Assembly: GCA_963838735.1 (NCBI GenBank) | Contig: CAWISG010000003.1 | Location: 496,001-560,000, forward strand | Source: Parerythrobacter_A sp963838735 | GTDB lineage: Bacteria; Pseudomonadota; Alphaproteobacteria; Sphingomonadales; Sphingomonadaceae | Reading direction: 5' to 3' | Length of the DNA stretch: 64,000 bases | Shown: positions 52,202 to 61,094 of the stretch, in pieces | Layout of the letters: each line of letters starts with the position of its first letter | Position numbering within the stretch: the stretch's first letter is position 1 | Made by a program: the position numbers and the translations under genes | The notes under the pieces: model-generated | The model's input: only the letters and a program-made list of their open reading frames with translations | The model's database searches: none | What the model was told of the DNA's origin: nothing

Positions 52202-53028
52202 CAAACGCCCCGCATACGGGCGCGATAACGGGAACCATCGCCGTCGTCTTGGCTGCCCAACGCACCGGCGTGATCAATCCGCTGGCGGAGCGGGCCGGTG
52301 TCTCGCACAAATGCCTTGCACCCATTGGCACCGGTTCGGACCGGCGCGCTCTCATTCGCCACGTGCTCGATACGCTGGTGCGCGTCCCGGACCTCGCCGC
52401 GATACGAATCTCGATAGAGCCGGATGCGCATGATGCGCTAGGGCCCGTCATCGCCGATTATGCCAGGTACGACGTCCCGATCAGCCTCGTCTCCAGCGAC
52501 GATATCATTGTCACCAGCGTCGAACAGGCCACCACCGGGACGAACGGTCCGGTCCTGATTACTACCGCCGACAACGTGCTGCTGACGCAGGATGCCGTGC
52601 GCCTTGTGCGCGAGGCGGTGCGCGAGGCGGATGCCGTGATCGGTGTCGCGCGCGAAGACCGGGTCAAGGCCGCGCACGCGGACGGCCAGCGTAATTTCTA
52701 TCCGCTATCCGATGGCGGAATTGCCAATTGCAACCTCTACGCCCTGCGCAGCCGCGACGCGCTGAAGGCTGCCGAGGTGTTCCGCGAGGGCGGGCAGTTC
52801 ATGAAGAACCCGGGCCGCATGGTGCGTGCCTTCGGTCTCTTCAATCTGGTGCTGCTGCGGCTGGGCTGGCTGAAGCTGGATGCGGCGATGGACCGGCTGG
52901 GACGCAAGCTTGGTCTGACGATCAAGGCGGTGGCGTTCGAGGATGGCGCACTGGCAATCGATGTCGATAACGAGCGCACCTATGCGGTGTGCGAGGAATT
53001 GCTGCCGACTCGGCCTGCCAAGGATTAG
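52198..53028 (+). CDS. MobA-like NTP-transferase family protein
   Basis: 276 residues related to the nucleotidyltransferases that activate sugars, alcohols or cofactors with an NTP. VVLAAQR near the N-terminus stands where MobA-type enzymes have a glycine-rich loop, followed by SHKCLAPIG (conserved Lys) and ITTADNVLLT, whose Asp may bind metal. The glycine-poor loop is unusual. A hydrophobic stretch RAFGLFNLVLLRLGWLKL lies in the C-terminal half and could touch a membrane. It overlaps the ATP-grasp gene by four bases; together they may make and activate a small molecule, which cannot be named. Confidence 0.72.
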   Translation: MTNAPHTGAITGTIAVVLAAQRTGVINPLAERAGVSHKCLAPIGTGSDRRALIRHVLDTLVRVPDLAAIRISIEPDAHDALGPVIADYARYDVPISLVSSDDIIVTSVEQATTGTNGPVLITTADNVLLTQDAVRLVREAVREADAVIGVAREDRVKAAHADGQRNFYPLSDGGIANCNLYALRSRDALKAAEVFREGGQFMKNPGRMVRAFGLFNLVLLRLGWLKLDAAMDRLGRKLGLTIKAVAFEDGALAIDVDNERTYAVCEELLPTRPAKD

Positions 53029-53033
53029 CGCGC

Positions 53034-53777
53034 TTAGTCGGGCACCCGATCACCATCATAGGCGAACACGCCGCCGCTATCGGCAGGGGTGAGCCCGGCC
53101 AGCACCGACAGCATGGCCAAGGCCGCGTCGCCTGGTTGGGTAAGCTGGCCATCGGGCAGGTTCGACTGGAACGGTTCGCTCAGCGCAGTATCGACTGTGC
53201 CCGGGTGCAACCCTGCGACCACCGCTTCCTTGTGCGTGCGCGCGACTTCGATGGAGAAGGTTTTCAGCAGCATGTTCAGCGCGGCCTTGCTGGCGCGATA
53301 GGAATACCACCCGCCCACCCGGTTATCGCCGATCGATCCGACCCGGGCGGACAAGGCTGCAAACACCGTGCGGCCCTTGCGCGGTGCCGCTGCAAACACA
53401 TGCTTGGCGATCAGCGCGGGACCGTGAGCATTAATGCGAAAGACCTGCTCCATCGCGTTGATATTCAGTGATTTATGACTTCGCTCCGGCCCGGTTCCAT
53501 CGGCTAGTGTCAGCGTGCCGGATGCCACGACTACGAGGTCCGGCATCGTATCGCCGAACCCGGCAATGGCATCGGCGATGCTGGCTTCGTCGGTCAGATC
53601 GAACCGGAACGGCGTTACCCCCTCTGCCGTCGGCAGATCGCCGCTTCGCGAGCCTGCAAGCACCTGAACGTCCTGTTCCACCAGCGCGCATACCAAGGCC
53701 GCACCAATTCCGCCGCTTGCGCCGAACACTGCCGCGAGGTTGGGCCATGTCCGGTTGTCCTGTCCTACATCGCTCAT
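53034..53777 (-). CDS. Short-chain dehydrogenase/reductase
   Basis: 247-residue SDR with a slightly altered nucleotide loop AVFGASGGIGAAL, a DLTDEASI segment, and the catalytic Tyr-Lys in YSYRASKAAL with a preceding Ser in AALSARVGS. The pattern is close to the CsgA/C-signal-like SDR subgroup. The substrate is unknown. The ATG at 53777 begins MSDVGQDNRT; an upstream in-frame start lacks support. It converges on the NTP-transferase gene with five bases between stops and diverges from sdhB. Confidence 0.85.
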   Translation of the reverse strand: MSDVGQDNRTWPNLAAVFGASGGIGAALVCALVEQDVQVLAGSRSGDLPTAEGVTPFRFDLTDEASIADAIAGFGDTMPDLVVVASGTLTLADGTGPERSHKSLNINAMEQVFRINAHGPALIAKHVFAAAPRKGRTVFAALSARVGSIGDNRVGGWYSYRASKAALNMLLKTFSIEVARTHKEAVVAGLHPGTVDTALSEPFQSNLPDGQLTQPGDAALAMLSVLAGLTPADSGGVFAYDGDRVPD

Positions 53778-53849
53778 GTCTGCTAGACGGTTCGGCAATC
53801 GCAACAGTTCCGGTACATGGCCTTTTCAACACGGGGAAAGGTTTGCCGC

Positions 53850-53881
53850 TGGACTGTGTAACATGTGTCACATGTCCTACA
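53850..53881 (+). promoter_or_regulatory. Second copy of the 32-base operator-like element, upstream of sdhB
   Basis: Differs from the copy at 3725-3756 at two of 32 positions. It lies 122 bases before the sdhB ATG, inside the 226-base gap between the divergent SDR and sdhB starts. The GTTT(A/G)CCG just before it is shared too, with a one-base gap, so similarity extends to about 43 bases. Confidence 0.5.
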
Positions 53882-54003
53882 TTCCCGCGGCGGGAAGGTG
53901 CCTGGCGGGCACGGCCTGTTCGCAACTTCGCAAGCGTTCCGCGCTTGTCTGGCGACACGCTTTTGCTATCGTGCAAACCAGCGCAAACGGGAATTAGACG
54001 ATC

Positions 54004-54786
54004 ATGGCGACTTTCACTCTTCCGAAGAATTCGAAGATCACCGGTGAAAGCCGCCGGTTTACGGTCGATGACGCGGGCACGAAAAAGGCGTTCAAGATCT
54101 ATCGCTACGATCCCGATAGCGGCGAAAACCCTCGCTACGACACGTTCGAGGTCGATCTGGAACAGTGCGGCCCGATGGTGCTGGACGCGATCATCAAGAT
54201 CAAGGCGGAGGTCGACCCGTCACTGACATTCCGCCGGTCCTGTCGTGAAGGGATTTGCGGTTCGTGTTCGATGAACATCAATGGCAAGAACGCGCTGGCC
54301 TGTACGACCGCCATCGAAGACCTGAAGGGCGAAGTGCGGATCACGCCGCTGCCCCACATGGAAGTCATTAAGGATCTGGTCCCCGATTTTACCCATTTCT
54401 ACGCGCAATATGCTTCCATCCGCCCGTGGCTGCAATCTGTCACGCCGACGCCTAGCGGCAAGGAGCGGTTGCAGACGCCCGCGCAGCGCGAAGAGCTGGA
54501 CGGGCTGTACGAATGCATCCTGTGTGCCTGCTGCTCCGCCGCCTGCCCCAGCTACTGGTGGAATTCCGACAAGTTCCTCGGCCCCGCCATCCTGTTGCAG
54601 GCCTATCGTTGGCTCGCCGACAGCCGCGATGAAATGACGGGCGAGCGGCTTAACGAGCTGGAAGATCCCTTCCGCCTCTATCGCTGCCACACCATCATGA
54701 ACTGCGCCAATGTCTGTCCCAAGGGCCTGTCGCCCGCCAAGGCCATTGCGGAAACCAAGAAGATGATGGCCGAGCGCGAAATCTGA
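54004..54786 (+). CDS. sdhB: Succinate dehydrogenase iron-sulfur subunit
   Basis: 260-residue subunit of complex II carrying three iron-sulfur clusters between FAD (SdhA) and quinone (SdhC/D). [2Fe-2S] ligands are in FRRSCREGICGSCSMNI and ALACTT; the ferredoxin-like half has CILCACCSAACPSYWW and CHTIMNCANVCPKGL. The sdhC, sdhD and sdhA genes are not next to it, so sdhB stands alone behind its own upstream region containing the 32-base element. The ATG at 54004 is preceded by a weak GGGA. Confidence 0.96.
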   Translation: MATFTLPKNSKITGESRRFTVDDAGTKKAFKIYRYDPDSGENPRYDTFEVDLEQCGPMVLDAIIKIKAEVDPSLTFRRSCREGICGSCSMNINGKNALACTTAIEDLKGEVRITPLPHMEVIKDLVPDFTHFYAQYASIRPWLQSVTPTPSGKERLQTPAQREELDGLYECILCACCSAACPSYWWNSDKFLGPAILLQAYRWLADSRDEMTGERLNELEDPFRLYRCHTIMNCANVCPKGLSPAKAIAETKKMMAEREI

Positions 54787-54820
54787 TCGTTCGCTTCGCC
54801 GGACTGCCCGGCATAGCCTA

Positions 54821-55288
54821 ATGGCCGTCCCTGCCTTCTTCACCAGCGTGCCGCTGGCCGATCACCCCGGATGGAACAGCTGGGATTTGGCGGACGACAC
54901 GCGCTTCAACGCGCAGGTCATGGGCCAGCTGATGGTTCGACGCGAGGGCGGCGAGGATGCGCCGCGCTGCCGGTTGCGGATGCTGCCCGAACACCGGCAC
55001 ACCAACTTGCAGAACATGATCCACGGCGCGGTGACGCTGTCGCTGATCGACATATCGCTGTTCTCCGCGCAGCACCTGCTGGGGCGCGGCGACGGGGCGA
55101 TGGCGGTGACGCTGGAGCTGTCGACCCAGTTCATCGGCGCGGGCGATGTGGCGCGCCCGCTGGATGCGGTGGTGGAGGTGCTGCGCGAAACGGGCCGCAT
55201 GATGTTCCTGCGCGGCGACGTGGTGCAGGAAGCGGATCGCGTCGCGGCGTTCTCCGGCGTTATCCGCAAGGTTTCCGCGAAGCCGTGA
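54821..55288 (+). CDS. PaaI-type hotdog-fold thioesterase
   Basis: 155-residue hotdog-fold protein. HTNLQNMIHGAVTLSLIDISLF matches the PaaI/4HBT active-site helix, with the usual Asp/Glu place taken by Asp of LIDI, and VTLELSTQFIGAGDVARP is the central strand. Such enzymes hydrolyse acyl-CoA thioesters; the substrate is unknown. It lies 34 bases after sdhB and overlaps the zapE start by four bases (GTGA). Confidence 0.85.
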   Translation: MAVPAFFTSVPLADHPGWNSWDLADDTRFNAQVMGQLMVRREGGEDAPRCRLRMLPEHRHTNLQNMIHGAVTLSLIDISLFSAQHLLGRGDGAMAVTLELSTQFIGAGDVARPLDAVVEVLRETGRMMFLRGDVVQEADRVAAFSGVIRKVSAKP

Positions 55289-56403
55289 CCGGTATCCGCC
55301 GCCGATACGATGCGCTGGTCGCCAATGGCGAATTGCGCGCCGATGCCGAACAGGCTGCGGCCGTGGACGAACTGGCGCGGGTGCAGCGCGAGCTGGAGGC
55401 AGTGCCGCGCCGGGGCAGCGTGCTGTGGCGGATGCTGGCGGGCAAGCCCGATGCGGTGCGCGGCATGTATATGTGGGGCGGCGTGGGGCGCGGCAAATCC
55501 ATGTTGATGGACCTGTTCCACGACAGCCTGGCGATAAAACGCAAACGTCGGGCACATTTCCACGCCTTCATGCAGGATGTCCATGCCATGCTGCGTGAGG
55601 AACGCCGTGCCGAGAAGGGCGACCCCATCCCCCCCGTTGCGGCCCGTATTGCCGCCGATGTGCGCTGCTTGTGTTTCGACGAGATGGTAGTGAACAACAG
55701 TGCCGATGCAATGATCATGTCGCGCCTGTTCGCGGCACTGATGGAGGACGAAAACGTCACCGTCATCACCACCTCCAACCGCCCGCCGCGCGATCTTTAC
55801 AAGGACGGGCTGAACCGCGAACATTTCCTGCCCTTCATCGAGCTGGTGCAGGACCGAATGGCGGTGGTGCCGCTCAACGGGCCGACCGATTACCGGCTGG
55901 AGCGGATGGCGGGGCTGGACAGCTGGCATACGCCGCTGGGCGAAGCGGCAACTGCAAAGGTGACCGAAGCATTCTTCCGAATGACGGACTTCGACCCCGG
56001 CGATGCTGACCATGTGCCCTCCGCCGAGCTGGAAGTAAGCGCCAAACGGACCCTGCATGTCCCAAAGTCGCTCAAGGGAGTCGCTGTCTTCAGCTTCAAA
56101 CGGCTGTGTGTCGACGCGCGCGGGGCGAAGGATTATCTTGCGATCGCAAGAGCCTATCACACAGTCATCATCGTCGGCATTCCAAAGATGGGACGCGATG
56201 CACGCAACGAAGCGGCACGCTTTGTCACCCTGATCGACGCCTTGTACGAACACCGCGTCAAGCTGTTCGCCACTGCCGCGACGCAGCCCAACTCGCTCTA
56301 TACCAGCGGCGACGGCAGCTTCGAATTCGACCGCACCGTCAGTCGCCTGATGGAAATGCAGAGCGCGGAATACATGGCGCTGGGCCACGGTACCGACGGG
56401 TAA
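55285..56403 (+). CDS. zapE: Cell division protein ZapE / AFG1-like ATPase
   Basis: 372-residue AAA-type ATPase. Walker A is GGVGRGKSMLMDLFHD, Walker B CLCFDEMVV, and ITTSNRPPRDLYKDGLNR is the sensor region with the AFG1 signature. ZapE in E. coli affects FtsZ ring stability; the mitochondrial AFG1 homologue works in protein quality control of respiratory complexes, which would fit the sdhB neighbour. The start is a GTG at 55285 overlapping the thioesterase stop. It ends directly against the convergent asnB-like gene with no gap. Confidence 0.92.
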   Translation: MTGIRRRYDALVANGELRADAEQAAAVDELARVQRELEAVPRRGSVLWRMLAGKPDAVRGMYMWGGVGRGKSMLMDLFHDSLAIKRKRRAHFHAFMQDVHAMLREERRAEKGDPIPPVAARIAADVRCLCFDEMVVNNSADAMIMSRLFAALMEDENVTVITTSNRPPRDLYKDGLNREHFLPFIELVQDRMAVVPLNGPTDYRLERMAGLDSWHTPLGEAATAKVTEAFFRMTDFDPGDADHVPSAELEVSAKRTLHVPKSLKGVAVFSFKRLCVDARGAKDYLAIARAYHTVIIVGIPKMGRDARNEAARFVTLIDALYEHRVKLFATAATQPNSLYTSGDGSFEFDRTVSRLMEMQSAEYMALGHGTDG

Positions 56404-58302
56404 TCAACCGGTCGGCTCCAGCTTGCGCGTCGCCGCGTCGAGCATGACAAGCTGCCATAACATCCGCCCGTTGTCCCGCCGCCCCGCAATGTGTTCTTCC
56501 GCGATGCGCCCGATCGTTGCGGGGTCCAGCCAGCCCGCCTCTACCGCGAGCGAATCCGTTGCCAAGGACCGGGCCCGGGCGGCCAGCGGCCCCCGAAACC
56601 AGTCGCTGATCGGCGTCACGAAACCCTGTTTGGGCCGATACAGGATATCGTTGGGCAAATAGCGCTCCATCGTCTTTTTCAACAGCCACTTGCCCTGCCC
56701 GCCCCGCACCCGCTGACGGCGCGGCAGAGTTGCGGCGAATTCGACCAGGCGGTGGTCGAGCAACGGCTCGCGCGCTTCAAGGCTGACCGCCATGCTGGTC
56801 CGGTCGACCTTGGTCAGGATATCGCCCGGCATCCAGAAGGTGAGGTCGGCATATTGCGCGCGGTCCAGCCCGTCGCGCGCCGGGGCGCTGCGCATGGTTT
56901 CCAGCAGCGGTTGCTCCCCGCGATACCCGTCCAGGCCGCGCGCGAACCCGCCGGTATAGAGCGCGTCCCGCTGTTCCGGCGTGGTGACGGACAGAGCCGC
57001 CGCGTACGCTGCATCCCCATCGCCAGCCAGACCGAGCAGCGTGGATTTCGCGCGGAACGGACGCGGTGCCCAGTCCGCCTTGGGCCACCACCGCCCCAGC
57101 GTGCCGAATACGGTTTCACGAAAACCTGCGGGTAGTAGCGACCGCGCGCGTTCCTCGTGCGCGTGGAACACCTGTCGGCGATAGCCCGCAAACGCCTCGT
57201 CCGCGCCGTCGCCCGACAACGCCACCGTCACGCTGCCACGGGCGAGCTGGCAGACCCGCCATGTCGGCAGGGCGGAGGCATCGGCGAACGGCTCGTCGAA
57301 CATCGCGGCCAGCGCGTCGATATGGTCGAAGTCATCGGGATCGACACGGCGCGCGCGATGGTCGGTGTCGAACAGCGCCGCGACCTTTTCGGCGTGCGAG
57401 GTTTCGTCGTACTCGGCCACATCGAACCCGATGGAACAAGTCCGCACCGGTGTCGTGCTGGCCTCCGCCATCAGCGCGACGACGCTGGAGCTGTCCACCC
57501 CGCCCGACAAAAATGCGCCCAGCGGCACATCCGCCACCATGCGCGAGGTCACGCCAGCACGAATACGGTCGAGCAATTCGGCAGACAAATCCGCCGTGCC
57601 GCCCTTCGCCCTTCTGCTGAAATCGACATCCCACCACCGCTGCGGCGCATCAGCCCCATGCCCTTGCCGGAACCGCTGGAAATGCCCCGCCGCCAGCTTC
57701 GTCACACCGCGCAGGATGCTGCGATGGTCGGGTACATAGCCCCAGGTCAGGTAGTCCTCGATCGCGAGCGGATCGATCGTGCGGCGCAGCCCCGGATGCG
57801 CCAGCAAGCCTTTTAGCTCGGACGCAAAGGCCAGGCTGCCGTCGCTCAACTGCGCGGTAAAAAGCGGTTTCACACCCAGCCGGTCGCGCGCCAGATACAA
57901 CGTACGCTGGTCCAGATCGTACAGCGCGAAGGCGAACATGCCGTTCAACCGCGCAAGGCAGTCCATTCCCCACTGGCGATAGGCAGCAAGGATCACTTCG
58001 GTATCGCCATCGGTTGCAAAACGTGCGCCCAGCCCCGTCAGCTCGCGCCGCAGCTCGCGGTAATTGTAGATCTCGCCATTGAACACGATCACCGCGCGGC
58101 CATCGCTGGAATGCATCGGTTGCGGAGAACCGGCTACGTCGATGATCGACAGGCGACGATGGCCCAGCCCGATGCCGTGATCGGTCCACACCCCTGCCCC
58201 GTCCGGTCCGCGATGCACCATCGCGTCGCACATCCGCTCGACGCGGCGGGGGTCCACCGGCTTGGGCGTGCCGTGGTGAAAGATACCGGCAATGCCGCAC
58301 AT
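56404..58302 (-). CDS. XrtA-system asparagine synthase-type amidotransferase
   Basis: 632-residue protein with an N-terminal glutaminase domain (catalytic Cys2 in MCGIAGIFH, then MVHRGPDGAG and FNGEIYNYRELR) and a C-terminal asparagine-synthetase ATP-binding domain (PLGAFLSGGVDSSSVVALMA, SGDGADEAFAGY). These proteins move amide nitrogen onto a carboxyl group. In the exosortase A (PEP-CTERM/EPS) locus a dedicated member of this family is standard and probably modifies a polysaccharide or its precursor, not free aspartate. The ATG at 58302 gives Cys at position 2, as required; a longer frame exists. It is the last gene of the cluster, 13 bases after exosortase. Confidence 0.9.
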   Translation of the reverse strand: MCGIAGIFHHGTPKPVDPRRVERMCDAMVHRGPDGAGVWTDHGIGLGHRRLSIIDVAGSPQPMHSSDGRAVIVFNGEIYNYRELRRELTGLGARFATDGDTEVILAAYRQWGMDCLARLNGMFAFALYDLDQRTLYLARDRLGVKPLFTAQLSDGSLAFASELKGLLAHPGLRRTIDPLAIEDYLTWGYVPDHRSILRGVTKLAAGHFQRFRQGHGADAPQRWWDVDFSRRAKGGTADLSAELLDRIRAGVTSRMVADVPLGAFLSGGVDSSSVVALMAEASTTPVRTCSIGFDVAEYDETSHAEKVAALFDTDHRARRVDPDDFDHIDALAAMFDEPFADASALPTWRVCQLARGSVTVALSGDGADEAFAGYRRQVFHAHEERARSLLPAGFRETVFGTLGRWWPKADWAPRPFRAKSTLLGLAGDGDAAYAAALSVTTPEQRDALYTGGFARGLDGYRGEQPLLETMRSAPARDGLDRAQYADLTFWMPGDILTKVDRTSMAVSLEAREPLLDHRLVEFAATLPRRQRVRGGQGKWLLKKTMERYLPNDILYRPKQGFVTPISDWFRGPLAARARSLATDSLAVEAGWLDPATIGRIAEEHIAGRRDNGRMLWQLVMLDAATRKLEPTG

Positions 58303-58315
58303 ATTGGAGCGCGCC

Positions 58316-59881
58316 CTAACGCAGCCCGGCGGCGTGGTCCATCCACTCGCCGCGATCGCCCGTCGCCCGCTCGAAGTCGGCCAGCGTCGCGGCGGCGGCG
58401 GCATCGTCCTGTCCGGCGGTGGACAGGATCAGCGTTATCGTGGGCTGGCCGTCCAGCAGCAGACGGTCGAACAGCGTATCCAATTTCAAGCGCGCGGCGC
58501 TGCCGGTCAAGATGTCGCCGTTGCGATAGCTGGTGCGGGCGTGGCGCTTCACCTGCCCGTTGGCAAACAGGATATCGCCCGTCGCGGTCGGGTCCGACGG
58601 CCACGGCGCGAGCCAGCGCCACGCGGTATCGGGCACCAGCGCGCCTTCGCCGAACGCCCCCGCTTCGCGCCCCTCTTCCTGCCCCGCATATATCCCCAGA
58701 ACCACATCCACGCTGCGCCCGCGCGCATCCTCGTACCGGCCCACCAGCTTGCGGTCGGCGCCGGTCATGCGCGGATCCCATGCAGGTTCGGCCATCTGTA
58801 TGACCGATTGCCAGCCCGCAACTTCGGGCAGCCCGCTGCGGTCTGGCAATTCCGCCTCCACCGAGCCTGCAGCGAACCGCCACACTGCAAATACCGCGAC
58901 GATCGCAAGCAGTGCGACGGTGTACAGTGCAACTTTCTGAACGGCAGGCGCAGTGCGGTAGGTGCCGATCCAGTGCGGAAAGTCGATACCCAGATCGTCC
59001 GGATCGCGGTCGAAATAGCGCCAGAAGAAAGCCAGCAGCGCAACCACGACCAGCGCGAAAAACACCCAGCCGTAAAACACGTGGTCGAACCCTTCGGCAA
59101 ACTCCAGCCCGGCGAATTGCGCGATGTAGATGGTGCCCCAGGCCCGCACACCATTGGCGACAATGGGAAGTGCAAGCGACGCGGTGAGAAACGCAATGCG
59201 CCGTTTCCAGCTGCGAAAGCAGGTATAGGCTACCAGCACGCCCAGCGCGAGCATGGCAACGAGGAACTTCACGCCCGAACAGGCCTCGGCCACTTCGAAC
59301 AGGCCGCCCGGCGTATCGATGAAAACGCCATCGATAATTGCGGGGATGCCGCTTGCCTCGGTCATCCAGATTACCAGCTTGGCGGTAATCATCTGTAAGG
59401 CGGGGACCATCTCGTCACCGAACGGGACGAGGAACAGCAGGTATCCCAGCGGAAAAGCGCAGGCTAGCGCGACACGGCGGCCCAGCACCGCGATGACGCT
59501 GGCGATCATCGCCAGCACCGCGCCCAGTTGGCTGACCGTATTGACCCCGGCAATCGAGCCAATCAGCCACATGCCCATCGCCCCCGCAACCAGCAACAGC
59601 GCGGGCCACCAGATATCCGGGACGATGAACAACAGCCCTTCATGCCGGATGTAAACAAGCCATCCAACAATCAGCGGCACAAACAGGACGTGGTTGTACG
59701 TGGAGATGTTCCACCACTGGTCCGCCATCGTCGCCCAGTCGCCGAAGGTGACAGCAAGAATTGCCAGCCACACGCCTGCAAGCCGGATCAGCGGTTTTTG
59801 CCAGACTGTTGGCAAGGTGAAAGACGGCTTTTCTTGTGCCGCCGCCGACGGGGGCGTGGCAATTGGCTGCTCAGGCTGCAT
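58316..59881 (-). CDS. xrtA: Exosortase A with fused EpsI domain
   Basis: 521-residue membrane transpeptidase thought to cut PEP-CTERM sorting signals. About eight membrane helices carry the catalytic Cys in FEVAEACSGVKFL, the Arg in IVANGVRAWGTIY and the His in GFDHVFYGWVFF. After the last helix (VALYTVALLAIVAVFAVW) a soluble DUF3485/EpsI domain follows in the same chain (GWQSVIQMAEP, ARTSYRNGDILTG), while some species encode EpsI separately. The ATG at 59881 overlaps the glycosyltransferase gene by 11 bases. No protein with a PEP-CTERM signal was recognised in this window. Confidence 0.93.
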   Translation of the reverse strand: MQPEQPIATPPSAAAQEKPSFTLPTVWQKPLIRLAGVWLAILAVTFGDWATMADQWWNISTYNHVLFVPLIVGWLVYIRHEGLLFIVPDIWWPALLLVAGAMGMWLIGSIAGVNTVSQLGAVLAMIASVIAVLGRRVALACAFPLGYLLFLVPFGDEMVPALQMITAKLVIWMTEASGIPAIIDGVFIDTPGGLFEVAEACSGVKFLVAMLALGVLVAYTCFRSWKRRIAFLTASLALPIVANGVRAWGTIYIAQFAGLEFAEGFDHVFYGWVFFALVVVALLAFFWRYFDRDPDDLGIDFPHWIGTYRTAPAVQKVALYTVALLAIVAVFAVWRFAAGSVEAELPDRSGLPEVAGWQSVIQMAEPAWDPRMTGADRKLVGRYEDARGRSVDVVLGIYAGQEEGREAGAFGEGALVPDTAWRWLAPWPSDPTATGDILFANGQVKRHARTSYRNGDILTGSAARLKLDTLFDRLLLDGQPTITLILSTAGQDDAAAAATLADFERATGDRGEWMDHAAGLR

Positions 59882-61094
59882 CGCGGACCTCCGCACGTAC
59901 GCCGGTTACGAGGGTGTCGAGCGGGGCGAGCATGGCGTTCCAGCCCTGGTGCATGACGACGTATTGCCGCGCCGCTGCGCCCATCGCGTCACGCCATGCA
60001 GGGTCAGCAAGCAGCGCCAGCGTCGCGTCGACAAGGGCGCGGTTATCGCCTCCAATGGCAAAATGGGTACCGTCGGTCGCGTCGATGCCGGTGGCCGCTT
60101 CAGTGGACAGGACCACCGGCCGGGCCATCGCCATCGCTTCCAGCACCTTGTTCTGGATGCCGCGTGCGATCGTCAGCGGCGCGATGACGATATCGGCATG
60201 GGCCATGAACGGCTTCACGTCCGGCACTTCGCCCCACACGCGCACGCCGGACAATTTATCCAGAGCCTGCACCGCCGCGGTGGGCGCGCGGCCCACGATG
60301 TGCAGGGTAGCGGTGGGATGCTGCGCGCATATTGCTGGCATGAGGTCGTGCGCCGCACGAGTTACCGCGGCGATGTTCGGCACGTAATCCATCTGTCCGG
60401 TGAAGACGATGTCGGGACCATCCGGGAAAGGTTTTTCGCCCGTGACCATGTCTGGATCGAACAGGGCCGCGTCGATGCCGTTGCGAATGGCGTGAACCTT
60501 TGACGAAAGGCTGGCGGGCACGCGTCTGCGGAACAGCGAGGCTTCGTTTTCGCTCACCAGCAGCGTGGCGTGGGCGCGGGCGCACAGGCGCTGCTCTTCA
60601 CGCGCCAGCAGCCGCCCTTCGCGCCGGTCAATCAGTGCCCGTGGCCAGCGCCCGCCTTTCGCGTAGGCGTCGAACTTGGCGGAATCGACATCGCACAGGT
60701 CGATGACGATGCGCCCGTTATAGTCCCTCGGGATATACTGACCCATCTGGCCGGAGAACACGAACACGGTGTCGACGCTGTTCCGTGCCAATGTGCGCGC
60801 AACCCAATCGTGCATCGCCTGCTGGCGGAACGCGGTCAGGCTGACGGGGCGGCGGGTGGCGAGCGCTTCGATCCCGGCGCGGTAGAGGGGCTTGGTGCGC
60901 CTTGTGAGCAAATGGCTGGCGGCGAGACCGGACAACTCGGTCTCGGCGGCCATATCTGTGTCGGTTTCGCCGAAGCAGCCGACATGAACCGGTGCCATGC
61001 CCGCCAGCTTGTGCAGCAAATGGTGCGACCGGATTTTGTCGCCACGATCAGGCGGGAACGGGATGCGATGGGCCAGGAAAAGGATATCGCCCAT
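59871..61094 (-). CDS. XrtA/PEP-CTERM-associated glycosyltransferase (TIGR03087-like)
   Basis: 407-residue GT4-type glycosyltransferase. It starts GDILFLAHRIPFPPDRGDKIRSHHLL, shows DLCDVDSAKFDAYA, and in the C-terminal half has IVFTGQMDYVPNIAAV and IVIAPLTIARGIQNKVLEAMAMARPVV, the nucleotide-sugar-binding region. This subgroup is linked to exosortase loci and probably adds a sugar to an exopolysaccharide repeat. The ATG at 61094 overlaps the FemAB gene stop (TGATG); a longer frame has no support. Confidence 0.9.
   Translation of the reverse strand: MGDILFLAHRIPFPPDRGDKIRSHHLLHKLAGMAPVHVGCFGETDTDMAAETELSGLAASHLLTRRTKPLYRAGIEALATRRPVSLTAFRQQAMHDWVARTLARNSVDTVFVFSGQMGQYIPRDYNGRIVIDLCDVDSAKFDAYAKGGRWPRALIDRREGRLLAREEQRLCARAHATLLVSENEASLFRRRVPASLSSKVHAIRNGIDAALFDPDMVTGEKPFPDGPDIVFTGQMDYVPNIAAVTRAAHDLMPAICAQHPTATLHIVGRAPTAAVQALDKLSGVRVWGEVPDVKPFMAHADIVIAPLTIARGIQNKVLEAMAMARPVVLSTEAATGIDATDGTHFAIGGDNRALVDATLALLADPAWRDAMGAAARQYVVMHQGWNAMLAPLDTLVTGVRAEVRDAA

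Noticed and set aside
53760..53770. TGTCCTACA near the SDR start, and a similar bit after trpC (3625-3633)
   Set aside because: They share only about nine bases with the end of the 32-base element and lack the palindromic core.
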